The notes below the pieces were generated by a model, which saw only the letters and a list, made by a program, of their open reading frames with translations, searched no databases and was not told the DNA's origin. Below are positions 55,301-63,742 of a stretch of DNA of 64,000 nucleotides, in pieces (the stretch's first letter is position 1; each line of letters starts with the position of its first letter). Made by a program: the position numbers and the translations under genes. This stretch comes from Strigamia acuminata. Its lineage: Eukaryota > Arthropoda > Chilopoda > Geophilomorpha > Linotaeniidae. The stretch is from positions 52,709,369 to 52,773,368 of the forward strand of contig OX442314.1 in assembly GCA_949358305.1 (NCBI GenBank), given 5' to 3'.

Positions 55301-56372
55301 AATCGTTGAATGTATCTACGACGTGGCGTTACGTTACGGATTTCCACGTAAAATTATATCCGATAACGGACCCCAATTTATCTCGAAAATTTGGGGTAAG
55401 TTTTGTGAGAAATTCGGGATTGTGGCGTCACATACTTCGACCTACAATCCCAGAACAAATCCCGTTGAGCGACTCAACAGGGACATTAAATATGCACTAA
55501 GCATATTCACTGACATCCACAATAGGTGGGATGAATACTTGAGGGAGATCGCGTTCAGCATACGAACAACAGTCTCGAGGACGAGAGATTTTTCTCCGGC
55601 CTACCTCAACTTCGCCCGAGAGCTACGAGTGCCTTGGGACCCACGAGTGGCAGAGTCGGTAAATGTGGTGGACCCAGAGAAACCACATGAGTATGTATAT
55701 AAATTGGAGCAAACAATTTCGAGCACATACAAACATATGATGGCGCACATTTTTAACATGCGCGACCGCATTTTACAAGATAAAAGCGGTGGAAAATTTG
55801 TGAATTTCGAGAACAATGATTTAGTGTGGAAGGACACACACATCCTCTCAAATGCAGCGAGAGGAATCACCGCCAGCTTGGCCGACAAGAGAGATGGTCC
55901 GTATGTGATCATCGGCAAGCATGGCGGTAACGCGTATAAATTACGCAAGCTCGAGGACAACACCGAGCATAAGTCGATACAAGTACGAGAGTTAACTCCG
56001 TACATTCCGGAATTCCCGCAAGAAATGTGGGCCAAAGGCCAAGTCAAGTCTAAAACTGACGGCCAAATCGTCGATATGTTCGCTGGCGAGTCGGAAAAAG
56101 CACCGCCAAGTGACAACGAGGAGTATTTCGACGCCCCTTCACCTCCGGTAAACGAGATAGTTGAATCCGTTCCGGATCCAATTTTGGTCGGGGGGGAAAC
56201 AGGAGAAACTCCTGAAACAAACACAAAAAACACGGATAAAAAAGAAAACAATAATGAGGAGGTACAGACACAAAAAACAACAAAAAATATCGTACCTGCC
56301 TCGATCCGTAACCTGCGACCAAAAAGAGATAATCCGTTCATAAAAGGCGGAAAGGTCGTAGGAAAGAAGTAA
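52302..56372 (+). CDS. pol: Element C Pol polyprotein
   Basis: 1356 codons from the first ATG, although the frame is open 81 nt upstream and a Gag-Pol fusion by -1 slippage is likely. Protease LLDSGA (Asp 99), RT with catalytic Asp 382 (MDLSKGYW) and the YLDD box 444-447, RNase H Asp 593 (HTDAS), integrase zinc module (GHPLASHAG..CQRCQACK), catalytic triad Asp 962 (SVDVMG), Asp 1021 (SDNGPQF) and Glu 1056 (PVERLNRD) with the classical 35-residue spacing, GPY motif at 1199-1201, and an acidic tail. All catalytic residues are present, so the enzyme looks active. RT-RNaseH-IN order and GPY place it in Ty3/Gypsy (Metaviridae). Confidence 0.95.
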   Translation: MKKKGFNKGFDKPPPVKEMGSDIANAQIQDRANNALQVITANAEAEAEEPNLLLEELPQVVEDTEEFRVFMCNVAVEYTNRLCMLPMTIEREKIMGLLDSGADRSFVSEDIVASLGLTDKIKGVNKNIRLKTANGMARPKGVILLTMEWLGGVEQHPFLVLPTCDRIFLLGLDLMASMEIQPNPITKSWNYIRNDKERPAIVVPPALVKEAADKTQWEKGLKKFVQDYDFKAFVTELQRDNVVETLVADAALELNEAAALRRVLLKYEGILSKKPGRTNRAIHEIKLTDNKPIRVAYKGMNPQKREIVQKMCQEMPDSGIVSEAQGEYATRVVLVMRPGSDPRLCIDYRPLNAVTEIDPIQMPSIESILRELSPFSWVTTMDLSKGYWQVEMRPEDKLKTAFYSPIGRLMFNVMPFGLVNAPSTFQRLIESVLGDILHQFVWAYLDDIVIASKTFEEHIEHIDQVLTRLAKAGLHVHPGKSKFCRKELAFLGYRIGVNGLAIGPEKIDAINRFPPPEDVKGVQRFMGMINFFGRLLPGLAEVAAPVTDLLKNENEFVWSNECNIAFNAIKRMLTEVGVMPLPDLNRPFILHTDASRVGLGAALLQTHVRDGVEQDLPCMFISRKLQGAEKNYNATELECLAVVWAIRKFRDYLEYTKFVVHTDHQALQWLMKLKEPAGRLARWQLELMACDLTIQYKPGKYNVVADALSRAPVSDPIDADDDGEDDSRIIYCPTSCHRWDLRKMNEIPTASPADVKFCGFWTRLYQPAADNYPNARKEFKLERRINDPLLSAFHAHVGEQMQSSPPTREEIIVQQKLDKKCQDRARFVLTGKYPPNLTRRQKRRYAHESIDYLLDDGLLVKHHPNHQDDLSESDTAVKVVIPASLIGRVLWLLHGHPLASHAGVSRTLYRATQLFHWTGMKKDIALFVHQCQRCQACKPRSKSPFETIFLGPYAPFDCLSVDVMGPKPVTGNKNAYIIVIMDVATRWPELYAVARPSAEKIVECIYDVALRYGFPRKIISDNGPQFISKIWGKFCEKFGIVASHTSTYNPRTNPVERLNRDIKYALSIFTDIHNRWDEYLREIAFSIRTTVSRTRDFSPAYLNFARELRVPWDPRVAESVNVVDPEKPHEYVYKLEQTISSTYKHMMAHIFNMRDRILQDKSGGKFVNFENNDLVWKDTHILSNAARGITASLADKRDGPYVIIGKHGGNAYKLRKLEDNTEHKSIQVRELTPYIPEFPQEMWAKGQVKSKTDGQIVDMFAGESEKAPPSDNEEYFDAPSPPVNEIVESVPDPILVGGETGETPETNTKNTDKKENNNEEVQTQKTTKNIVPASIRNLRPKRDNPFIKGGKVVGKK

Positions 56373-56848
56373 AATAAATTACGAGTCGATGGCGGCACTA
56401 AAAATAAATGTAATCGACCGATAGTGCAAGCCATCACGTCGCAGAAAATTTCGCTAAGTCCAACAAAGCGGATATTGGTCGAATTCGCGTCACGAGATGG
56501 CGTGGAAACGCGGGACCCGTAGCAAAATTATCGGCACGGGTCGGATACCGCGTGCAAAAGACCCCGTAGCAGCAATCGCGCACGGGAGTGAGAACAAAGG
56601 AGACCCGTAGCGTAACATGCGCACGGGTAGGTGCGCACTAGTCTCAAACACCCGGGTTCTGGAGTATATTACCCAGAATCCATCGCGATTACCTCGTGTT
56701 CACACAGACTTCCGCTTTTCACAGCTGATCGCTGCATTCGTGCGTGATCCTCGTTTTTAACGTTTTACCGAGTTTTTCACCGAGTTTTTGAGATAGTTTT
56801 ATCATCCTTTTTAAATCGTGATTGAGATTTTTGTGCGCGCTCCTCGCC
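56373..56848 (+). other. Pol-ORF3 spacer of element C
   Basis: Non-coding except for the palindromic array at 56515-56627. CGCTTTTCACAG ending at 56722 is an acceptor-like site, so the following small exon might itself be spliced to a 5' leader. Confidence 0.4.
56515..56627 (+). promoter_or_regulatory. Three CCCGTAGC..GCACGGG palindromic units
   Basis: Units at 56515-56540, 56562-56586 and 56603-56627. Each begins ACCCGTAGC or CCCCGTAGC and ends GCACGGG, with the centre diverged while the arms are conserved, which points to selection on the arms. GC-rich compared with its surroundings. Candidate protein-binding array, insulator or RNA hairpins. Confidence 0.5.
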
Positions 56849-56938
56849 ATGGACGAGGAAGAGAACGACGTGCTGGCCATCGAGCACGAGGACGAGGAAA
56901 ACTGGGACCGCGATGTAAACCAAGTCCAGCTCGATCAG
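56849..56938 (+). CDS. Element C: predicted 5' coding exon of ORF3
   Basis: ATG 56849 in GCCATGG context starts an acidic peptide (MDEEEN..). After 30 codons comes CAG/GTAGAA, with the intron 56939-57785 ending in TTCTCCATCCTTCCAG directly before the ORF3 ATG. Phase is 0 on both sides, so the exon adds 30 residues to ORF3. The intron is AT-rich (unlike its flanking exons) and has the same 847-bp length in element A. Alternatively, it is a separate 37-codon ORF ending at 56962. Confidence 0.55.
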
Positions 56939-57785
56939 GTAGAAGTCGGCATCGGCACATGAGAACTAGTTCCGTGCTGCTGAAGAAGAAATTTTGTTGA
57001 CTAATACCTGACATGAGTGCTTTGCACTCGAAATAGCGTATAATTAATTATTAACCGCGATCGCTCACACGATCGTATTTTTTTTCCTTGTTAATTTGTT
57101 TTCGAGGTGCGAGCGCAGACTTCACGTCGCCTCGCGTCTCGAAAATTCCTCATGACTTGAGTCACGAGCGAGACAATGGGCTCGAGCCATAGATAATTTT
57201 ATGACAAGGGGAGAATATTCTGTAAAAGAATATTTTTTCTCCACAAGTAATTTGACGCATCAAATTGATGCAACTTAACATTCGTACGATGAATTTTTCG
57301 GTGTGTTGGATAAATTTAATTTGACTTTAACTTTTTTAAAAATTAGACAAAGTCCGACTTCGGAATAATTCTTTATTAGGTTTATTTATTTAATAACATT
57401 TCGACAAGCACATTTATTGTGCGATTTTAGTAATAATTTACACCCGACGAATTCTTTTTACGAATGACTGATAATTATTAATTTAATTATTAGTAATGTT
57501 CTAATTAATGTTAGAATTAATTTGAAGTAAAATCTGATGATAAGAATCCAGATTAAAGGCTCGATTCCGTCTCGCTGTGCGTTTTGGACATGAGACAGAT
57601 TTTTCACGTGATGACTTCTCTTTTTCTATCCGACGAGGGACAATTCGTCCTACGTTTGCACCGATAGACAGGAATCGGTCTCGACGGACGGCTGCACGTA
57701 CTGGCAACGTCCCTCGAAACCAACCATTTATCTACGTATTTAAATATTAACTTTTTATTAATTGTTTATTTCTCCATCCTTCCAG

Positions 57786-60551
57786 ATGGCACTACGTAAA
57801 ACATGGGGACCATTAGACCCCGCTTGCATCACTCGTGGCGGGATATTTCGAGGCGCGCTGCCCGATTTTTACCGACGATGTTTCGGCGAAGACGCCGACC
57901 CTTGGCGCCTGCGAATACTACATTCCCGATGCATCGCCCGACGTTGGGTACGAGACTGCACGCTCCTGGATACGTTCCCGGAGGGAATGCGCGAAGGCAT
58001 CGCCACAGAGTTAGCTCGTGACGATGACCCGAAATCGCCGATTTTCCACCCCGGATTGTCAAGTCAGTACACTGGCAACCCGGCGGAGGAACACGTGCTG
58101 CATGCGTGGCGAGCAGCCGAGACAGAAGAGGCCCGTGAGGCCATCTACCAGCATTATAGACAACGGCTGGTGGATACCGCTACGGCAGTGGCCGAGCGCA
58201 TCCTCCAAAACGAGGGGATGACCGCGGATGATATTCATCTGTGGTTTGAGAGGCTGCGATTGGGAGAGAGTACGCCCCAGTGGAGACCTCGGATGGGAAT
58301 TTTGACGTCCCAAGCCGAGATGTGGCAGCTCCACTACCTGGGGATTTTGGGGCCCAAGAGCAGCTACCCGCGGAAGCGCAAGCGCTCCAAAGGCGCCGGG
58401 GACAGCCAGTCGCGTTCCCCAGCGACAACCAAGAAGCAGCGTGTCGCTCAAAACACGACTGAAGGCAACGAAGCTGGGCCATCCACTAGTACGGTGCGTG
58501 ACCCTTCGCAGTATTCCCGACCGCGAATTTTCATAAACCGTCAGATTAAAGACGGTAAGGAGTGCAAGGAGGTTTGGATGTCTGGTGACGAAGAGCGAGT
58601 CTCTCGTCCCAGCACTTCTAGACGTCCGCTGACTCATCGCGAGCAGCGGAAAAAAGATCGCAAAGAGCGATACTTCGCGAGGTGCGAAGCTCGGGGCCGT
58701 CCCATCCCCGAACCCGCCTACGCCTCCAAGAGAGCGGGTCGACGAGGTGGTAGCCAGTCAGGTGAGCGAAACGTCCCAGCGGCAGATACGCGGGACCTTC
58801 GCGAGATTCTGACTCAGATGAAGCGGACGAAACTGACACGTTTCGATCCCGCGATGAAACACGCCAGGAAGATGGGTGTTGTCACCGACGGGAAGGTGAC
58901 CCCACACGAGGTGGCAAGGTGGCTCGCAGACTACATTAATTCGCGACCACGACCCGATGGCATGCCAACCGCCATCGTGCAGCCTTCAGGCTCCGGACAA
59001 CATCTCCCGGCGCTCCAAGTCGCAATGACTGGAGTGCAGACGACGGAGACGCCACCACCGCCGACGCAGCCAACACCACCGCTGCCGACGCCGACGCTGC
59101 CGACCAAGACGCAGCCGCCTCCAGACCTGCCGCCACCGTCGTTGTTGAATTCGAGCGATCCGCCGGATTTACACACCGACCGCTCAGTCCCTCTCCCCGT
59201 TGGACAGAGCATTATGCAGGAATGTCGAGCCAATTTGACCGGCATTTACAGGCCGAGCCGACCCCGACCCGGTTCCTCGGCCCTGTTCTTCGAGAGGCGA
59301 GACGAAGAAGCGCGACTCGCGAGAGAAGCCGCCAACCCGACTATCTCCGAGCTCTCAGCGTTTCGCTTCGTGATGGAAGACCCAAGAGTCTCCGCACCCG
59401 CCTTGCGAGGTGTGGATCAAGCCCAGCGATATTTCATCGAATGGGCAACGGCGATGATGAGTAAGCTCTCGTGTGCCTTCACTGCGGATTCAGAGCGATC
59501 GAATCCAGTGAATCGTCGCAGCCTACAGCTATCATTGACCAAGGTCATGATGCAGCTGCTAACCCCAGCACTCTTCGGAGAAGGGCGTCAGGCGATGGCC
59601 GCATGGTCTGTCGTGGACAGAGAGGGTGTACAGGTTCCCCGTGCACTCCTCGCAGAGTGGAGCTCCATTCTGCCCGACCCTGTGTTGACTCGGTACGAGC
59701 TAACCAGGGATGTGGTAAACCCCGAATTTGAGGGGTACAAGTTGCGAAGCACGGCGTTTCGTTATACCTCCGCCACCTGGACAGCGGCGCCTACCCAACA
59801 ACTGCGCGCCTTGACCATCCAGACGGAAGAATCGGCAGAGGATGTAGAAATGGTGATCTCGCCGACGAGCGGAGTTCCGATTCCGCCACCGATGCCTGCG
59901 GAGATATCCCCGCAAGGACCCGCCCTGTTCGAAGTGGCGGGTAAGCCAAAGCGCTTACTGTGCCGAACGCCACCCGTCAGGTCCGTCGAGCAAACGAAGC
60001 CGACACCGCCCGGGACCTCACCGGCCCGAGCGGCGACAACGACGCAAGCCGCTATTCCCGCGGCCACCCAGAAGCCGAAGCCGGCACCGCCTCCGCCAGA
60101 CTATTACGGGCGAATCATCGAAGAGTTTCCCCATCTCTCGATGACGACGGCGACCAGGAGGTTTATCCTCGCGCAGCGGGACAAAGGCAAATCAGTCTTC
60201 ATCTGGCTTCACAACCAGATCCGGAAGACTAGAGACCTCATCTTCCACCAGAGGTTGCTGAGAGCCCACCGTGTGCCAGTGACGCCAGCGGAAGCCAATG
60301 CCATCCGGCATACGAACACCGGCTTCTCCGCCTACATCCCGAGCGTTTGGTTACACGAGAGGACGCGTGCCCCGCATGAGCCAGTTGACGGCCATGCATT
60401 ATGCTTCATTACGGAGCATGAGGACCCCCGAGATCGGTCCTCGGCGTTAGTAGGCGATCTACCCGCGCCACCCGGCACTCAACCGCCTGTCCCTGGAGTG
60501 AGTTACGCCCAGGTGACGGACTCAGTGTCGGGTCCCCCAGGAAAGAAGTGA
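57786..60551 (+). CDS. Element C ORF3, proline-rich non-Env protein of unknown function
   Basis: 921 aa from ATG 57786. The frame is open a little further upstream, but that stretch is pyrimidine-rich and looks like an acceptor, not coding. Domain picture as in element A: N-terminal block with IFRGALPDFYRRC and WRLRILHSRC, NLS-like PRKRKRSK at 195-202, a KHARKMG block, a Thr/Pro linker, a helical block (RRSLQLSLTKVMMQLLTPALF, in part), and a C-terminal block with VFIWLHNQIR. It ends 36 bp before the 3' LTR. No transmembrane segment is seen. The predicted nuclear signal and lack of secretion signals argue for an intracellular role, but none can be named. Confidence 0.82.
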   Translation: MALRKTWGPLDPACITRGGIFRGALPDFYRRCFGEDADPWRLRILHSRCIARRWVRDCTLLDTFPEGMREGIATELARDDDPKSPIFHPGLSSQYTGNPAEEHVLHAWRAAETEEAREAIYQHYRQRLVDTATAVAERILQNEGMTADDIHLWFERLRLGESTPQWRPRMGILTSQAEMWQLHYLGILGPKSSYPRKRKRSKGAGDSQSRSPATTKKQRVAQNTTEGNEAGPSTSTVRDPSQYSRPRIFINRQIKDGKECKEVWMSGDEERVSRPSTSRRPLTHREQRKKDRKERYFARCEARGRPIPEPAYASKRAGRRGGSQSGERNVPAADTRDLREILTQMKRTKLTRFDPAMKHARKMGVVTDGKVTPHEVARWLADYINSRPRPDGMPTAIVQPSGSGQHLPALQVAMTGVQTTETPPPPTQPTPPLPTPTLPTKTQPPPDLPPPSLLNSSDPPDLHTDRSVPLPVGQSIMQECRANLTGIYRPSRPRPGSSALFFERRDEEARLAREAANPTISELSAFRFVMEDPRVSAPALRGVDQAQRYFIEWATAMMSKLSCAFTADSERSNPVNRRSLQLSLTKVMMQLLTPALFGEGRQAMAAWSVVDREGVQVPRALLAEWSSILPDPVLTRYELTRDVVNPEFEGYKLRSTAFRYTSATWTAAPTQQLRALTIQTEESAEDVEMVISPTSGVPIPPPMPAEISPQGPALFEVAGKPKRLLCRTPPVRSVEQTKPTPPGTSPARAATTTQAAIPAATQKPKPAPPPPDYYGRIIEEFPHLSMTTATRRFILAQRDKGKSVFIWLHNQIRKTRDLIFHQRLLRAHRVPVTPAEANAIRHTNTGFSAYIPSVWLHERTRAPHEPVDGHALCFITEHEDPRDRSSALVGDLPAPPGTQPPVPGVSYAQVTDSVSGPPGKK

Positions 60552-60570
60552 TCGCTCAGCCCCACGGTCT

Positions 60571-60587
60571 GAGCTCGGAGGGGGAAG
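60571..60587 (+). other. Element C polypurine tract
   Basis: GAGCTCGGAGGGGGAAG abuts the 3' LTR; primer for plus-strand synthesis. Confidence 0.8.
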
Positions 60588-61606
60588 TGTTGTGACCCGA
60601 CTGGACCGGGGTCAACGAAGAGTTTCTCTCGTGACCTCGTTTCGGGTGTAAGGGGAGCCGCAAGCGCGTCTCCCTTCCCTCAGTGCATTGACATCTAGTC
60701 AATGGACAGGCGTCTGCCCTGAGGGAGTGGGGATGGCTCGTCCACCCCACCATTGGGTGATTCCGGTCACCTGTCAACCCCGCTTTGTGCAAAGGAATGT
60801 GCCTTGCACTGAGCGGGCAGAACCAACACAACCATCAAACGAGAAACACACGTAAACCCGTCGTCCTACAAGATCAGGCCCAAGTAAATATACTGGGATT
60901 GACCAAGGACAAAGGACAATTTACCGTGAGTACGTTTGGTCAGTGTCAAACTCCGCAGAGTAACCTGCGAGATAAGATTACCACACTATTTTAGCACACC
61001 AGCTAGAAATAGTAAAAACCACTCCAGTTTAGCGAGTTGTGCAGACAAACGGTCGCACAAGCCTAAACTGCAGTAAAACCACGACGAGCGTTCCCGCCGC
61101 TGTGTGACCGCCGGGAGCCAGAAGAGTCCGCCGCTGTGTGATCGCCGGACACCACACAAAAACCTAGACAACAGCCCGAAGTAAGCCTTTTAACTAAGCA
61201 TTCACTCGCGCCCGACCAGCGTGAGCCCGAAGGACCAGCCAGAGACGAGCCGAGGACGCCATATTGCCACGCCGGCCCAAGACGACACCACGTTGCCACA
61301 ACGAGGACGCCATCTTGGACACGACCGAGACAACAGACGACCTCGCCGATTCCAGCCAGCTTTCATCATACCTTTACCTTTCCATTTCCCTTCACCCATT
61401 CCGATTTACCTTTTACCTACCTTTTATATATATATATATATAAGATATATCTGTACATTGTCCCACAGAATAAATCTATATTATATTTTACCTTTTATAT
61501 CTGTGTAATCATTTCTTTGGGTAAACCGCTTGAGCAAAGCGGTAGTGAGTTAGTCGAATTAAGTAATCAACCCACGAGTTAGCGACGGTTAGAGTTGAGC
61601 GCGACA
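60588..61606 (+). repeat. Element C 3' LTR
   Basis: 1019 bp, copy of 48104-49122 at an offset of 12484 with no differences seen. Followed by GTTG. Confidence 0.95.
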
Positions 61607-62383
61607 GTTGTATCCTGAAGATGTAATGGAACTCACGAGAAAACATCGCTATATAACTGATGCACATTTTTCTGTGGTAAATTAATTTTTTTTAATAAAC
61701 ATTTTTACCAAAATAAATTTTTTGCAGCACAAATCAAGAATCAATGTAACCGTTAAAAATCATGAATCAATTGTATGGCCAATCGCTCAGATTTCGAGTA
61801 GTAAGTCAACCAACAATTATCGCCGTTTGATATTCTAACTTCTTTTTCACATTAGCGTTTGAATTTCCGTATGGAAATGAAAATAACAAAATGATAATAA
61901 AGTTTAATTTTCCCAAAACATGCCAAATTTATCGAGTGAGTAGTAATTCTAGGAATATATATTTTCACTTCACAATAAACACTGCAAAAAAGTTCTAACA
62001 AAATTACAATGTTTGTTACCAGATATTAATAATTCAAATTTAACATTAAAATTATTGTTTTAATTAAGCTTGTCATAGATCCATCACCAGTTATCTATCA
62101 TATCTCAAATATCTTTGCGGACGGTTTTGCCAAAAGAGAAGGCCTAAAGAATCAAGTCATTACTACTGTGCAAAAAGTAAGGGATACAATAAAATAGAAG
62201 TAATAAAAATAACAGCTTTGTAAAGAAATTTTTAAAAATCAAAATTCTTAAAATTTGCAATTGTAACAACAATAAAATTTCGATCTTGTTTTAGTTCCAC
62301 TTCATTAATACCACGAGACAGCGGTGCAACAATAACTTACATGACTGCTTGCAACATTGTTTAGTGAAAGCAATGAAATGCAG
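61607..62383 (+). CDS. DEG/ENaC channel, module 1 extracellular exons
   Basis: After the GTTG duplication the interrupted exon continues (YPEDVMELTRKHRYITDAHF) to a donor at 61677. Four exons follow with GT..AG borders and matching phases: 61728-61800 (ends phase 1), 61856-61935 (ends phase 0), 62069-62176 (phase 0), 62295-62383 (ends phase 2). The last holds a cysteine-rich CNNNLHDCLQHCLVKAMKC stretch like the conserved extracellular Cys region of DEG/ENaC subunits. These exons form the extracellular domain between TM1 and TM2. The loop is shorter than in most family members. The exon borders are predictions supported by frame continuity. Confidence 0.7.
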
Positions 62384-62887
62384 GTAAACAACTTTCTAGA
62401 ATTCGTACAAACAGTGGCATGAACAAAAAGAATCAGTTCTCAAATTATAGCCGTCCTCGAATAATAGCCGCAGCCACAATTCGAGGGCGTCAAATCGTCA
62501 CTTTCAACCGCCACTAGTATTCGTGGGTTACGACAATTTTTCAAGGGCGGCTCTTTAATACGAATTTTAATTAATCAGAAATTTGCAGAACAGATATTTT
62601 GTTATTGATAAATGTAAAAAGAGACGGTTATATACCCAAATAATGGTGTAAGGGTAACGTATGCTGGACATTGGATTGTTCGGATTATAAGATGCGCATC
62701 GGACTTTAAGATGCACCACCCATTTTTGGTTGACTTTTGAAAGTAAAAAAAATGTGCTTTATGATCCTCAAAATACGATGTTCGCGGCTTTCGCGATTAC
62801 CGGATGCAACACATTAAATCACGTTATTGCACAATACAATTCATACAATCGAAAATACAAATGATTAAAACGTAATTACTCTCTTAG
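62384..62887 (+). other. Intron of the DEG/ENaC gene
   Basis: About 500 bp between the exons ending at 62383 and beginning at 62888. AT-rich. It includes a TCGAATAATAGCCGC segment (near 62458) and TTATAAGATGCGC and TTTAAGATGCACC motifs (62687-62715), probably transposon debris. Confidence 0.55.
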
Positions 62888-63674
62888 ATTTCCGTTTTAC
62901 GAGGCAAGAAGCCTTCCGAAATGCAATAAGACAAATAGCATTCTTCAACACAACATACTGTATACATTTATTTATGAGAAAGATTTAACGACACACTGCA
63001 AATGCCTCAATTTGTGTGATGTAACGCAACAAAGCCTAACGTATAACCTACAACCTGGAAGTGAGGATATCGTTGAAATATTCATTGCCAACAATTACGT
63101 TCGAACGATGCAAGAAAGCTTTTCTTACGACATAATATTGTTGTTATGCGACATTGGAGGCAACATCGGCCTCTATTTCGGCCTGTCTTGTTTAGCACTC
63201 GTCGATATATTTATTCATTGCTGCAAAATGTGTTTGACCAAATTAAGCAAAACAACAAAAGCAAACGCCGAATTGAAAGAAAAAATTCCAATTATACTCG
63301 AAAAAATGCATACATCAAAAAAGAAATCGTTTGTCAAAAACAAACTGAAAACCACTGTTTCATTAATCCTATTTTGCACTTCAGTTTATCAAACTTACAA
63401 CTTGATCGACACTTATTTTCAATGCCCACTCACGAAAACTGTTAGCATCATTAGAGACAACGTGATTGAGTTTCCACTCGTTATTGCATGCGATGAAACT
63501 TCAAAAATAGTAAAAGCTAAAATAAAATTAGCTGCTAAAATGCAAACTGACTGTGGCCACTACCACCTCCTCGATTTACTCCATCCATCGGCTGAATACG
63601 CCAATGAAACAGAGAAGTTATGGAGTGACTCTTCTGGCTATAACACCTACGTCTCAAATGGAAAAGATCAAGAT
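62888..63674 (+). CDS. DEG/ENaC fusion exon: module 1 TM2 joined to module 2 TM1
   Basis: This single 787-bp exon first encodes the end of module 1: a Cys-rich HCKCLNLCDVTQQSLTY block, then SYDIILLLCDIGGNIGLYFG and the GLS selectivity-filter triplet (63180-63188) within TM2 and a short cytoplasmic segment with CCKMC. It continues in the same frame through about 45 Lys-rich residues into a second hydrophobic segment (TTVSLILFCTSVYQTYNL) and DTYFQCPLTK..IEFPLVIACDE, which is a TM1 plus FPxVxxC motif of another DEG/ENaC module. No stop or good internal intron separates the halves, so the product is predicted to be a tandem channel. Donor GTAAGC at 63675. Confidence 0.72.
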
Positions 63675-63742
63675 GTAAGCTAAGCGAGCAAAATACTAAA
63701 TAGTTAGTGCTATTTGTATTAAATTACTTACTATTTTTGTAG

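Larger units (their letters stand above)
48104..61606 (+). mobile_element. Element C: intact copy of the A-family Ty3/Gypsy element
   Basis: 13.5 kb, with 1019-bp LTRs at 48104-49122 and 60588-61606, between GTTG duplications (48100-48103, 61607-61610). Gag, pol and ORF3 are all open, so this copy is potentially autonomous. It sits in a coding exon of a DEG/ENaC gene in the same orientation. The LTRs show no differences in the parts compared. Its LTRs differ from those of element A at a number of positions, so C did not arise from A by recent duplication. Confidence 0.96.

Noticed and set aside
56849-56962. A free-standing 37-aa microprotein
   Set aside because: Possible, but the strong donor at codon 30 and phase match with the ORF3 acceptor make a spliced exon the better reading.
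1706-61610. A and C as arms of one segmental inverted duplication
   Set aside because: Each copy has its own target duplication, flanks differ and the LTRs have diverged between copies, so they are independent insertions.
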